A stretch of DNA of 9,317 nucleotides from Oscillospiraceae bacterium. GTDB lineage: Bacteria; Bacillota; Clostridia; Oscillospirales; Ruminococcaceae. The position numbers and the translations under genes were made by a program. Positions 1-6,009 of the stretch are shown piece by piece. The notes beneath the pieces are model-generated. The model saw only the letters and a list, made by a program, of their open reading frames with translations. It searched no databases and was not told the origin of the DNA. The stretch lies in contig JAGAEK010000009.1 in the NCBI GenBank assembly GCA_017828835.1, positions 1 through 9,317 of the forward strand. The letters are read 5' to 3'. Positions within the stretch are counted from its first letter, which is position 1; each line of letters begins with the position of its first letter.

Positions 1-678
1 ATGGAAAATTTAGGAGAAAATTATACTGTAATGTCCCTCGGTGCAAGAGTTTTTAAAACGATCGAACGTGAAATATTGAGCGGAACTTATGCCCCCGGAG
101 ACTCTCTCGTCGAAACCAAACTCTCCGAAACTCTCGGTGTCAGCAGAACGCCCGTGAGAGAAGCTATGCTTCAGCTCGAACTTGAAGGGCTGACAAAAAC
201 AATTCCCAACAAAGGCGCGGTAGTAGTCGGATTTTCAAGGCGCGATATCGAAGAAATATATGAAGTCAGAGCTTTGATCGACGGTCTTGCCGCAAGATGG
301 GCAGCGGAAAAAGCCGATAACGGTTCAATCAAAAAAATGGGCGATATTCTAGCGCTTTACGAGTTTTATCTCGGCAGAGGAGATTCCGAAAAATTCATCG
401 AACTCGACAACCAGTTCCATGATACCATCTACGCCGCGAGCAAAAGCCGTATATTGAACCGCACTCTGCCAAGCTTGCATAATTATCTTCAAAAAGCCCG
501 GGCCGACGCATTGAAATCCACGGCTCGCTCTAAATCGGTCATCTCCGAACACAAAAAGATCCTTGAAGCGTTATCCGCACGTGACGGAGACGCAGCCGAA
601 AAAGCCGCGAGAGAACATATAATCAATGCAAAAAACAATTTCATAGAAAATATGAAATACATGTACATTGACGAATAG
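1..678 (+). CDS. GntR-family transcriptional regulator, FCD (FadR-type) subfamily
   Basis: A 225-residue, ligand-responsive DNA-binding protein. Residues 12-75 form the GntR winged helix, with the hallmark stretch LSETLGVSRTPVREAMLQLE at 41-60. Residues 82-215 are an all-helical FCD effector domain. The FCD metal site (one Asp, three His) is visible as D136, H140, H184 and H206, so the protein probably binds a divalent metal with a carboxylate-type ligand, as is usual for FCD regulators of sugar acids and organic acids. The length is normal for the family. The frame opens with ATG at base 1, so the true start and its ribosome site cannot be judged. A second ATG at 31 has an AGGAG at 12-16, but 14 bases away is too far for a good site. 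The gene stands alone before a strong terminator and converges on the DUF4097 gene. Its target genes are not evident here. The family is certain, the ligand unknown. Confidence 0.93.
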   Translation: MENLGENYTVMSLGARVFKTIEREILSGTYAPGDSLVETKLSETLGVSRTPVREAMLQLELEGLTKTIPNKGAVVVGFSRRDIEEIYEVRALIDGLAARWAAEKADNGSIKKMGDILALYEFYLGRGDSEKFIELDNQFHDTIYAASKSRILNRTLPSLHNYLQKARADALKSTARSKSVISEHKKILEALSARDGDAAEKAAREHIINAKNNFIENMKYMYIDE

Positions 679-691
679 TCAAACAAATTTA

Positions 692-728
692 AGGGAGAAA
701 ACGCAAAACGTTTTCTCCCTCGTTTTTT
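692..728 (+). terminator. Rho-independent terminator of the GntR gene, probably bidirectional
   Basis: A perfect 12-bp stem (692-703 with 709-720, AGGGAGAAAACG arm) with a 5-base loop is followed by CG and six T (723-728). It lies between two convergent genes. Read from the minus strand the same hairpin is followed by a looser T-rich tail (TTAAATTTGTTT), so it may also stop the DUF4097 operon. Confidence 0.9.
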
Positions 729-742
729 ATCCGTTCGGACTT

Positions 743-1696
743 TCATCCTATAATATCGACCGAAATATCTCCGCTCGACGTCGTTAACTTGCATTTCCCT
801 CCGGACTCGCTTTCGGGAACTCTGACAGACCCCGAAGACGTTTTTGCCGTAAAGATTTTCGCGGTTTTAATCGTACCCGTGATATCTCCCGTCGAAGTTT
901 TGATATCGATTTGATCCGCATCGCAATTTTCAAAGTTTACGTCTCCCGTGCTTCGCTCAATTTTGAAATTGTCTGCAGCAACGACGTTTTTCAGCGAAAT
1001 ATTTCCCGTACCGCCCGTCGAATCAAAATTTTTACAAGTCAAATCAGTCAGTTTTGCTTTTCCTGTTCCGACTTTTACCGAAAAATCTTCTTCACAGCTT
1101 ACTTTTTCGACGTCGACTCTGCCGGTAGAGACCGAAATTGCGACACTGCCCGCGGCCATCTCTTTTATATCGATATCTCCCGTGCCGGTTTTCAACAATA
1201 TACTCCCGGACACCGAAGCTTTGCAAACAATATCGCCGGTACTTACTTTGATATCTATACTTCCCGCGGAAAACGATTCGGGGATTTGAACGTCTCCCGT
1301 ACTGCCGTTTATATTAAACTCCTCATAAAAATTCGCCGGAAGATAAACCGTCATCGATAACGATTTCGAAAAAAACGTAATATAATCATACCATTCGCGC
1401 TTATCCTCAGAAACGATCTTAAGCGTACCGTTTTCAACGTTTACCGAATGTTTGACGTTCTTTTCCGTGCATACGAGTCTGCACACGCCGTCCTCGGACG
1501 GTTTGAACGTAATATTCGATTCTTTCGTGTTGATTTCTATTTTGTCAAAATTTTCACTGACCTCATAGGTGTTCGTCTCGTATTCATCGATAGCGAATTT
1601 CGAAAAATCAAATCCGGATACGACAAATGCAGCGGCAAATACCGCAATACCGACAAGAACGAGTATAACGGCGATAATTATAGCTCTCTTTTTCAT
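743..1696 (-). CDS. DUF4097-family (putative adhesin-like) membrane-anchored beta-repeat protein
   Basis: A 317-residue protein. One hydrophobic segment at residues 5-27 follows MKKR and acts as an anchor or uncleaved signal, so the rest should face outside. From residue 132 to the C-terminus a five-residue motif of the type (S/G)(T/S)G(D/N/K/R/S)(V/I/A) recurs ten times, starting at residues 132, 152, 171, 190, 210, 229, 249, 268, 287 and 307. The 19-20-residue period is the turn signature of a stacked beta-solenoid, as known for DUF4097. I place the start at 1696 rather than the longer open frame to 2050. ATG 1696-1694 has AAGGAG at 1704-1709 and overlaps the stop of the upstream gene by 4 bp (ATGA), whereas the extension merely shadows that gene in another frame. 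It is the last gene of the PadR-HAAS-DUF4097 operon. Related operons in Firmicutes link to envelope stress. A role as sensor or scaffold is inference. Confidence 0.9.
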   Translation of the reverse strand: MKKRAIIIAVILVLVGIAVFAAAFVVSGFDFSKFAIDEYETNTYEVSENFDKIEINTKESNITFKPSEDGVCRLVCTEKNVKHSVNVENGTLKIVSEDKREWYDYITFFSKSLSMTVYLPANFYEEFNINGSTGDVQIPESFSAGSIDIKVSTGDIVCKASVSGSILLKTGTGDIDIKEMAAGSVAISVSTGRVDVEKVSCEEDFSVKVGTGKAKLTDLTCKNFDSTGGTGNISLKNVVAADNFKIERSTGDVNFENCDADQIDIKTSTGDITGTIKTAKIFTAKTSSGSVRVPESESGGKCKLTTSSGDISVDIIG

Positions 1697-2295
1697 TTTG
1701 CATTCTCCTTTCCGATAAGCCGCGATTTTATCCCTATCGCCGCTTTCTTCGTCAGTTTGATCATACCTTTTGACGCCGCAGTGCATACAAAGAACATAAA
1801 GATCGAAAGCCCTCCGCAAAAAAGCGCAGCTCCGAGCATTGCGATCCCCTGCAAAGCGTAGCCTTGAAACAAATACACAGCCGCCGCGGCTGCCATACCG
1901 AGCAAGCACACCCACAGCGATACCTCTATTGCCCAAAGCGATACTATAAGCGACCAAAAAACGATATACAAAGACAAAACGACCGCGCCGGCAGCAACGA
2001 TCAGCGGGAACCACACCGGAAATCCCAAAACGATCAAAACGACTTCCCAAGCACGTAATCTGCGTTTCGGCGTTATTTTTTCTTTAACTATTTTGGTTAT
2101 CGGTATATCCTCCAAAGTTTGCCTTACGATCTCGTCAACGGTACCGATTCCCGAAACCGCTTCGCTTTCATTTGCTCCCTCTTCCATCCGGTCGTCGATC
2201 ATTTCACTGTAAAATAACAGACGTTCGTCCGCATCGTCCTGCGGCAATCCCGACAGAGCACTTTTAAGTTCATTAAGAAATTCTTCTTTACTCAT
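1693..2295 (-). CDS. HAAS/DUF1700-domain membrane protein
   Basis: A 200-residue protein. The N-terminal helical HAAS/DUF1700 domain (1-62: MSKEEFLNELKSALSGLP, then LLFYSEMIDDRMEEG) has the typical E..L..L...L..LP pattern followed by YSEMIDDRMEEG. About four hydrophobic segments follow, roughly at 84-104, 106-126, 128-145 and 149-172, and a basic C-terminal tail. In Firmicutes this family is habitually encoded between a PadR-like repressor and a DUF4097 protein, exactly the order here. It is thought to relay or anchor signals at the membrane, but no biochemical activity is established. The ATG at 2295 has a strong AAAGGAGGA at 2301-2309. The gene overlaps the PadR gene by 8 bp (2288-2295) and the DUF4097 gene by 4 bp, pointing to translational coupling and a fixed stoichiometry. 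Confidence 0.9.
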   Translation of the reverse strand: MSKEEFLNELKSALSGLPQDDADERLLFYSEMIDDRMEEGANESEAVSGIGTVDEIVRQTLEDIPITKIVKEKITPKRRLRAWEVVLIVLGFPVWFPLIVAAGAVVLSLYIVFWSLIVSLWAIEVSLWVCLLGMAAAAAVYLFQGYALQGIAMLGAALFCGGLSIFMFFVCTAASKGMIKLTKKAAIGIKSRLIGKENAK

Positions 2296-2605
2296 GATTG
2301 TCCTCCTTTATAACAAACTGATATACGGATATAACCTCTTTCCATTCGAGTTTGAACTCTTCGATACGTTTTCTTCCCGTTTCGGTAATACGATAGTATT
2401 TTCGAAGTCTGCCGTCATGTTCTGCAGTCCGCACCGTCATCATTCCTGCGCTTTCCAGCCGTTTCAGGATAGTGTAAAGCGTCGACTCTGACAATTCAAT
2501 ATAAGGCTTCATATCTTTGATGATCTTGTATCCGTAAGAATCTTCGTTTTTAATTGCCGCAAGAACGCATACGTCCAGCAACCCGCGTTTCAATTGAATA
2601 TCCAT
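2288..2605 (-). CDS. PadR-family transcriptional regulator
   Basis: A 105-residue winged-helix protein of the short (PadR-s2) type. It shows the SYGYKIIK stretch at 23-30, the recognition region SESTLYTILKRLESAGM at 39-55, and the wing RLRKYYRITETGRKR at 66-80. A short C-terminal helix serves for dimerisation. Family members are usually repressors of their own operon that release DNA on binding a small molecule or on envelope stress. The ATG at 2605 follows AAGGGAGGT at 2611-2619. It is the first gene of a three-gene operon with tightly overlapping ends. A palindrome covers the -10 region of the promoter just upstream and is the obvious autoregulatory operator. The inducer cannot be read from the sequence. 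Confidence 0.95.
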   Translation of the reverse strand: MDIQLKRGLLDVCVLAAIKNEDSYGYKIIKDMKPYIELSESTLYTILKRLESAGMMTVRTAEHDGRLRKYYRITETGRKRIEEFKLEWKEVISVYQFVIKEDNHE

Positions 2606-2625
2606 ACAATACCTCCCTTCATGTA

Positions 2626-2646
2626 ATACATCGTATCACGAAGTAT
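2626..2646. promoter_or_regulatory. Palindromic operator, probable PadR autorepression site
   Basis: An imperfect 21-bp palindrome reads ATACnTCGT-nnn-ACGAnGTAT, with 8 of 9 symmetric pairs in each arm matching. It covers the whole -10 box and part of the spacer of the PadR operon promoter, where a bound repressor would block RNA polymerase. PadR dimers are known to bind such inverted repeats in their own promoters. The assignment to this PadR is inference from position. Confidence 0.65.
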
Positions 2647-2658
2647 ATAGCTTGTCAA
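2630..2658 (-). promoter_or_regulatory. Sigma-A-type promoter of the PadR-HAAS-DUF4097 operon
   Basis: On the minus strand a perfect -35 TTGACA (2658-2653) is separated by 17 bases from the -10 TACGAT (2635-2630). The predicted start of transcription is near 2623, a few bases upstream of the ribosome site of the PadR gene. Confidence 0.8.
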
Positions 2659-2739
2659 GAGGTTTAGAAAAAATTTTTTGATTTATCTGCTAAAAACTGC
2701 TATTTATATTTAAATTTGTGAAATAATCTTCCTTTTTCG

Positions 2740-2767
2740 TTGACAAATCGGCACCATTATATATAAT
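2740..2767 (+). promoter_or_regulatory. Consensus sigma-A promoter of the Gfo/Idh/MocA gene
   Basis: TTGACA (2740-2745), a 16-base spacer, then TATAAT (2762-2767): both hexamers are perfect. Transcription should start near 2774, giving a leader of about 58 bases. The leader contains a small CCGC/GCGG hairpin (2780-2783 with 2791-2794). Such a strong promoter suggests that control, if any, is by a repressor not visible here. Confidence 0.85.
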
Positions 2768-2831
2768 AAAATATAAGCCCCGCAGTTTCAGCGGTTAAAA
2801 AAACAGGTATAATTTGAAAGAGGTGTTTTTC

Positions 2832-4109
2832 TTGAAAAAAATCAGAGTAGGCGTCATGGGCGCCGCACGCGGAATGGCAATGATCGATCAGTTGATCAAC
2901 AATAATGATGCGGAATTGGTCGCGGTCTGCGATTTTTACCGTCCCATCCTTGATTCGGTAAAAGCCAGAGCGGATCAAAACGGAATTTCCGTCAAATTGT
3001 TCGATTCGTTTGATGATTTTCTCGCTTACCCCGATATGGACGCAGTCGTTCTTGCAAACTACGCCGACCAACACGCGCCGTATGCAATACGCTGTATGGA
3101 TCGCGGCCTCCACGTTATGACGGAAGTGTTGACCTGCGCCAATATGAAACAGGCAGTCGACCTGATCGAATGCTGCGAGCGTCATCCCGACCTTGTTTAC
3201 AATTATGCCGAAAACTACTGTTTCTTCAACACGACTCAGGAAATGCGCCGTCTTTATCAGTCTGGAGTTCTCGGCGAGATCGTCCACGCTGAAGGCGAAT
3301 ATATCCATGACTGCTCCTCTATCTGGCCGCAGATCACCTACGGACAGCGTGAGCATTGGAGAAATCAGACCGCTTCGACCTTCTACTGCACCCATTCTCT
3401 CGGTCCGATCATCCACGTTACCGGACTCCGCCCGATCCAAGTTATCGGCACACAGTCCATTTCGCTTCCCTATATGCGTGAACTCGGAAACGTTGCCGGC
3501 TGGAGCTCCGCTATGGAGATCGTAACTCTTGAAAACGGCGCCGTCGTTAAGAGCATCCACGGATGTATCAAGCGCGAACCCGGTTCGATCAACTATGAAT
3601 TTTACGGAACGAAAGGCATGGTGGAGACCAACCGTCTTTCATGTCTTGACGAAAAAGCTCCCACACTGTTCAGCTATATCGAAGGCGAAGGATGTCCTAA
3701 CTGCCGCGGAGAGAGAAAGACCTACTCTCCGGAATTCAAGCTGGAAGGCGACGTGAACGCCGGACACGGCGGCAGCGACTATTACACTGTATATTGGTTC
3801 ATACGCTCGATCCTCGGCGACGAAGAGGCTAAAAAGGAAGCGATCGGCGTCTACGAAGCCGTCGATATGTGTATTCCCGGCATACTCGCGTTCAAGTCCA
3901 TTAACAACGGAAACTGCCCGATCAAGGTACCGGATCTCCGCAACAAAGAAGAACGCGACGCATACCGCAACGACACCTACTGCGCAAGCAAGTATTGTGC
4001 AGGCGATCAGTACCACAGTCCCGACGAAGCTTACGGCGGACTGCCTCCGATCCCTGACGAAGTATACGACGCAGTCCGTGTCAAATGGGAAAAAGGCGAA
4101 CAGGGCTGA
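2832..4109 (+). CDS. Gfo/Idh/MocA-fold protein, GH109-like subgroup (NAD-dependent glycosidase or oxidoreductase)
   Basis: A 425-residue protein. The N-terminal Rossmann fold begins at residue 4 with the dinucleotide loop GVMGAARGMA (7-16), and acidic D34 ends beta-2, as expected for NAD binding. The C-terminal alpha/beta substrate domain spans about 124-365. Where typical Gfo/Idh/MocA dehydrogenases have EKP, this protein reads TEVL (97-100), so the general-base lysine is absent. It has AENYCF (126-131), EYIHD (156-160), HWRN (175-178) and THSLGP (187-192), which recall the ENxxY and YPTHGLGP stretches of GH109 alpha-N-acetylgalactosaminidases that use NAD+ in a redox-assisted hydrolysis. 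There is no signal peptide, so it is cytoplasmic. I choose the TTG at 2832, spaced 6 bases from AGAGGTG (2819-2825); upstream TTG 2814 would lie before that site. It is a single-gene unit with its own promoter and terminator. The fold is secure; substrate and reaction are inferred. Confidence 0.87.
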   Translation: MKKIRVGVMGAARGMAMIDQLINNNDAELVAVCDFYRPILDSVKARADQNGISVKLFDSFDDFLAYPDMDAVVLANYADQHAPYAIRCMDRGLHVMTEVLTCANMKQAVDLIECCERHPDLVYNYAENYCFFNTTQEMRRLYQSGVLGEIVHAEGEYIHDCSSIWPQITYGQREHWRNQTASTFYCTHSLGPIIHVTGLRPIQVIGTQSISLPYMRELGNVAGWSSAMEIVTLENGAVVKSIHGCIKREPGSINYEFYGTKGMVETNRLSCLDEKAPTLFSYIEGEGCPNCRGERKTYSPEFKLEGDVNAGHGGSDYYTVYWFIRSILGDEEAKKEAIGVYEAVDMCIPGILAFKSINNGNCPIKVPDLRNKEERDAYRNDTYCASKYCAGDQYHSPDEAYGGLPPIPDEVYDAVRVKWEKGEQG

Positions 4110-4152
4110 TCCGAAATCATATTTTCAACCGTAAATTTGCCGTCTGAACACA

Positions 4153-4193
4153 AAAAACCTTGAAACGTTTTGTTTCAAGGTTTTTCGTTTTTT
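4153..4193 (+). terminator. Rho-independent terminator of the Gfo/Idh/MocA gene
   Basis: A perfect 14-bp stem (4153-4166 with 4172-4185) with a GTTTT loop contains CCTTGAAAC/GTTTCAAGG and is followed by CG and six T (4188-4193). The ten bases after the stem, CGTTTTTTAT, are identical to those after the stem of the terminator at 692-728. The A-run on its 5' side makes it usable from the other strand too. Confidence 0.92.
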
Positions 4194-4261
4194 ATGCTTA
4201 CTGAACAAAATCGCGAAATTTATATGTCTCGCTTAAACGCGAATTTTTCTGTGATAAACTG

Positions 4262-4492
4262 TCAATGAAGAATACTATTGATTTTTTGACGTTGTTCTTC
4301 GGTGATCGGCATAGATCTTTTGTTTGTATAATCATTAAAGGCACCGTACTCCGAATGATACCTGACTTATTGTTTTGCTATATAAAAAACAAAATCACAT
4401 CCGCAATTGGACAAGGAATTGACCCATTTCCCGTTGTTCAAAATATCAAGGATATATTCTATATAAACAGTTGCAAAATTCGACCTTTTCGC
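4262..4492 (-). pseudogene. Decayed C-terminal fragment of an unidentified protein
   Basis: Read on the minus strand from 4492 down to a TGA at 4264-4262, one frame gives a protein-like run of 76 codons broken by a single in-frame TAA (4369-4367). Before the stop it reads YIEYILDILNNGKWVNSLSN then CGCDFVFYIAKQ. After it comes VRYHSEYGAFNDYTNKRSMP then ITEEQRQKINSILH. The amphipathic segments, Cys pair, and Tyr-His-Ser-x-x-Gly-x-Phe-Asn-Asp stretch look like genuine protein on both sides of the stop, and resemble the C-terminal part of small secreted or regulatory proteins I cannot name. There is no plausible start codon with a ribosome site, and no N-terminal part upstream, where the permease promoter now sits. 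A truncated pseudogene is the simplest reading. Chance open sequence is the alternative. Confidence 0.45.
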
Positions 4493-4499
4493 TTATAAT
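4471..4499 (+). promoter_or_regulatory. Sigma-A-type promoter of the anion permease gene
   Basis: TTGCAA (4471-4476), a 17-base spacer, then a perfect TATAAT (4494-4499). Transcription should begin at about 4506-4507, right at the left edge of the palindrome 4507-4524, about 48 bases before the start codon. Confidence 0.7.
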
Positions 4500-4506
4500 A
4501 ATTCAG

Positions 4507-4524
4507 GTTGTCCTATCGGACAAC
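4507..4524. promoter_or_regulatory. Operator-like palindrome at the permease transcription start
   Basis: A perfect inverted repeat GTTGTCC-TATC-GGACAAC (7-bp arms, 4-base centre) sits immediately downstream of the -10 box, so it covers roughly +1 to +18. That is a classical repressor position. It could also form a short hairpin at the 5' end of the mRNA and affect its stability. The cognate regulator is not identifiable. The site does not match Fur, LexA, Rex or CodY consensus sites as I know them. Confidence 0.55.
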
Positions 4525-4554
4525 ATTTATTATGATAACGACGGTGAATAATGA

Positions 4555-5856
4555 ATGATATTAACTATCATTTTTGCAGTATTGACATTCTCGGCTCTAA
4601 CGGGATCCATCCTGTTTTTCCCCTCTTTTCATATCAAAAATGTAAAGATAGGATCGTATTGGGTCGTTGCTTCGTTAGGCGCGATATCGGTCATCGCTTT
4701 CGGATGCGTACCGATAAAAGAAATTTGGGACAAGCTTACCACTCATTCCGCGATAAACCCTCTCAAAATACTGGTGTTGTTTTTTTCGATGACCTTCCTT
4801 TCGGTGTTGCTGGATGAGGTGGGGCTTTTTCGGTATCTCGCAAAAAAGGCGGCTAAAGCCGCGGGCGGCAGCCAGCATTTGCTCTTTATCTTACTGTATT
4901 TTTTGATATCCATACTGACCGTATTCACCTCAAACGATATCATGATCCTGACTCTTACGCCTTTTATCTGCTTTTTCTGCAAAAATACAAAAATCGATCC
5001 TGTGCCTTTTCTTGTAAGCGAATTCGCCGCCGCCAATACATGGTCAATGATGCTGATCATCGGTAATCCGACTAACATATATTTAGGAACTTCTGCGGGT
5101 ATAGGTTTTGTCGAATATTTCAGGATCATGGTATTGCCCACGCTTTGTGCCGGTTCAGCAGAACTGTTCTTGATCCTTTTCCTTTTCAGAAAGCGTCTGA
5201 AGAAAAAAATAGAACCGTGCCGAGATGATTTCAAAATAGACAGCAAGCCGGATCTGATCATCGGTATTGCTCATTTGCTTGTTTGTCTTGTCTTTTTGGC
5301 GATTTCGGATTATATCGGTATAGAAATGTGGAAGGTTTCGACCGTCTGTGCCGTTTCATTGTTGATCTTCATCACAGCGGTTCATCTCATTCAAAAAAGC
5401 GGCTGGACACATCTGACGCATTCCGTAAAGCGTTTGCCATGGCAGCTGATCCCCTTCATCATTTCCATGTTTATCATGGTGATCTGTCTGAATTATCAAG
5501 GTATTTCCCAGAAGATCGGTCAATTATTCGGAAACACCTACTGTATCTGGAAATACGGCATGGCGTCTTTCTTTTCATCCAATATCACCAACAACATACC
5601 CATGAGCATTCTGTTCAGTACTCTGCCGTTATCTTTGGCGCAGCAGCAGTACTATCAGGCAATTTATGCTTCTATAATAGGCAGCAACATCGGCGCCTTT
5701 TTAACCCCCATCGGCGCACTTGCCGGGATCATGTTTACCGAGCTGACAGATCGGTATGATGTTCATTACGGATTCCGGCAGTTTATCAAATACGGCATAC
5801 TGATAGCCTTGCCCACGATTACCGTTGCGCTGTTTGTTTTATCGCTCATAATATAA
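4555..5856 (+). CDS. ArsB/NhaD-type (ion transporter superfamily) anion permease
   Basis: A 433-residue integral membrane transporter with about 11-12 hydrophobic segments, close to the usual 430 residues of ArsB-type permeases. The duplicated superfamily signatures are present: DEVGLFRYLAKKAAKAAGG (87-105), TSNDIMILTLTPF (125-137), FAAANTWSMMLIIGNPTNIY (157-176) in the first half; SSNITNNIPMSILF (341-354) and GSNIGAFLTPIGALAG (376-391) in the second. These SND/GNPTN and SNxxNNxP/GxNxGxxLTPxG hairpins line the substrate site in this superfamily. ArsB exports arsenite, and NhaD and SLC13 relatives move Na+, H+ or dicarboxylates. No arsR, arsC or arsA is adjacent, so arsenite export is only one possibility. 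ATG 4555 is preceded by a weak GGTGA (4543-4547); the ATG at 4551 is out of frame. The gene has its own promoter with an operator-like palindrome. Confidence 0.88.
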   Translation: MILTIIFAVLTFSALTGSILFFPSFHIKNVKIGSYWVVASLGAISVIAFGCVPIKEIWDKLTTHSAINPLKILVLFFSMTFLSVLLDEVGLFRYLAKKAAKAAGGSQHLLFILLYFLISILTVFTSNDIMILTLTPFICFFCKNTKIDPVPFLVSEFAAANTWSMMLIIGNPTNIYLGTSAGIGFVEYFRIMVLPTLCAGSAELFLILFLFRKRLKKKIEPCRDDFKIDSKPDLIIGIAHLLVCLVFLAISDYIGIEMWKVSTVCAVSLLIFITAVHLIQKSGWTHLTHSVKRLPWQLIPFIISMFIMVICLNYQGISQKIGQLFGNTYCIWKYGMASFFSSNITNNIPMSILFSTLPLSLAQQQYYQAIYASIIGSNIGAFLTPIGALAGIMFTELTDRYDVHYGFRQFIKYGILIALPTITVALFVLSLII

Positions 5857-5858
5857 TT

Positions 5859-5937
5859 CAGCGTGCGAAGTTTTTGGTGCCCGGGATTTTACGTTCGGGC
5901 TTTCGCCCTTGCAAAATTCCAACCGCGGCACACGCTG
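5859..5937. other. Compact structured DNA/RNA element of unknown function
   Basis: Starting two bases after the permease stop codon, 79 bases fold into nested stems on either strand. An outer CAGCGTG/CACGCTG stem (5859-5865 with 5931-5937) encloses GGT/ACC (5876-5878 with 5922-5924), a 10-bp nearly complete GGGATTTTAC/GCAAAATTCC stem (5883-5892 with 5911-5920), and an apical GGGC-TTTC-GCCC hairpin (5897-5908). Read on the minus strand the apex is GGGC-GAAA-GCCC, a GNRA tetraloop. An alternative stem GCCCG/CGGGC (5879-5883 with 5896-5900) competes with the apex. It has no T-run for termination. It could be a small RNA, the 3' end of the permease mRNA, or a dispersed palindromic repeat unit. 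I do not recognise a known family. Confidence 0.45.
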
Positions 5938-5966
5938 CTGCAGGGTCGTCGGTTCGCCGATTTATG

Positions 5967-6009
5967 AAAGAAAATAACAACACCGCCCGAACGGGCGGTG
6001 TTGTTATTT
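5967..6009 (-). terminator. Terminator hairpin of the tRNA transcription unit
   Basis: A perfect 18-bp stem (AAATAACAACACCGCCCG at 5972-5989 with 5992-6009) with a 2-base loop is followed on the minus strand by the pyrimidine tail TTCTTTC (5973-5967). Its tRNA-side arm starts on the last A of the encoded CCA of tRNA-Trp. It also faces the convergent permease mRNA and could stop it, although the plus-strand tail is poor. Confidence 0.8.

Noticed and set aside
1697..2050. Upstream extension of the DUF4097 reading frame to a start at 2050
   Set aside because: The stretch reads as low-plausibility Arg/Cys-rich peptide in another frame of the HAAS gene, and a good ribosome site and ATGA overlap point to 1696 as the start.
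2808..2813. Second TATAAT just before the Gfo/Idh/MocA ribosome site
   Set aside because: There is no -35 at usual spacing and a start there would leave almost no leader; the 2740-2767 promoter is better.
2757..3560. Long minus-strand frame opposite the Gfo/Idh/MocA gene
   Set aside because: It is antisense to a confidently identified gene and would swallow the consensus promoter at 2740-2767; no family features.
4265..4498. 77-codon plus-strand open frame before the permease
   Set aside because: No ribosome site, the permease promoter lies inside its end, and the minus-strand frame over the same bases looks far more protein-like.
4507..4524. Rex or FCD-GntR binding site
   Set aside because: Rex sites have TTGT and ACAA ten bases apart and FCD sites about three; here they are eight apart.
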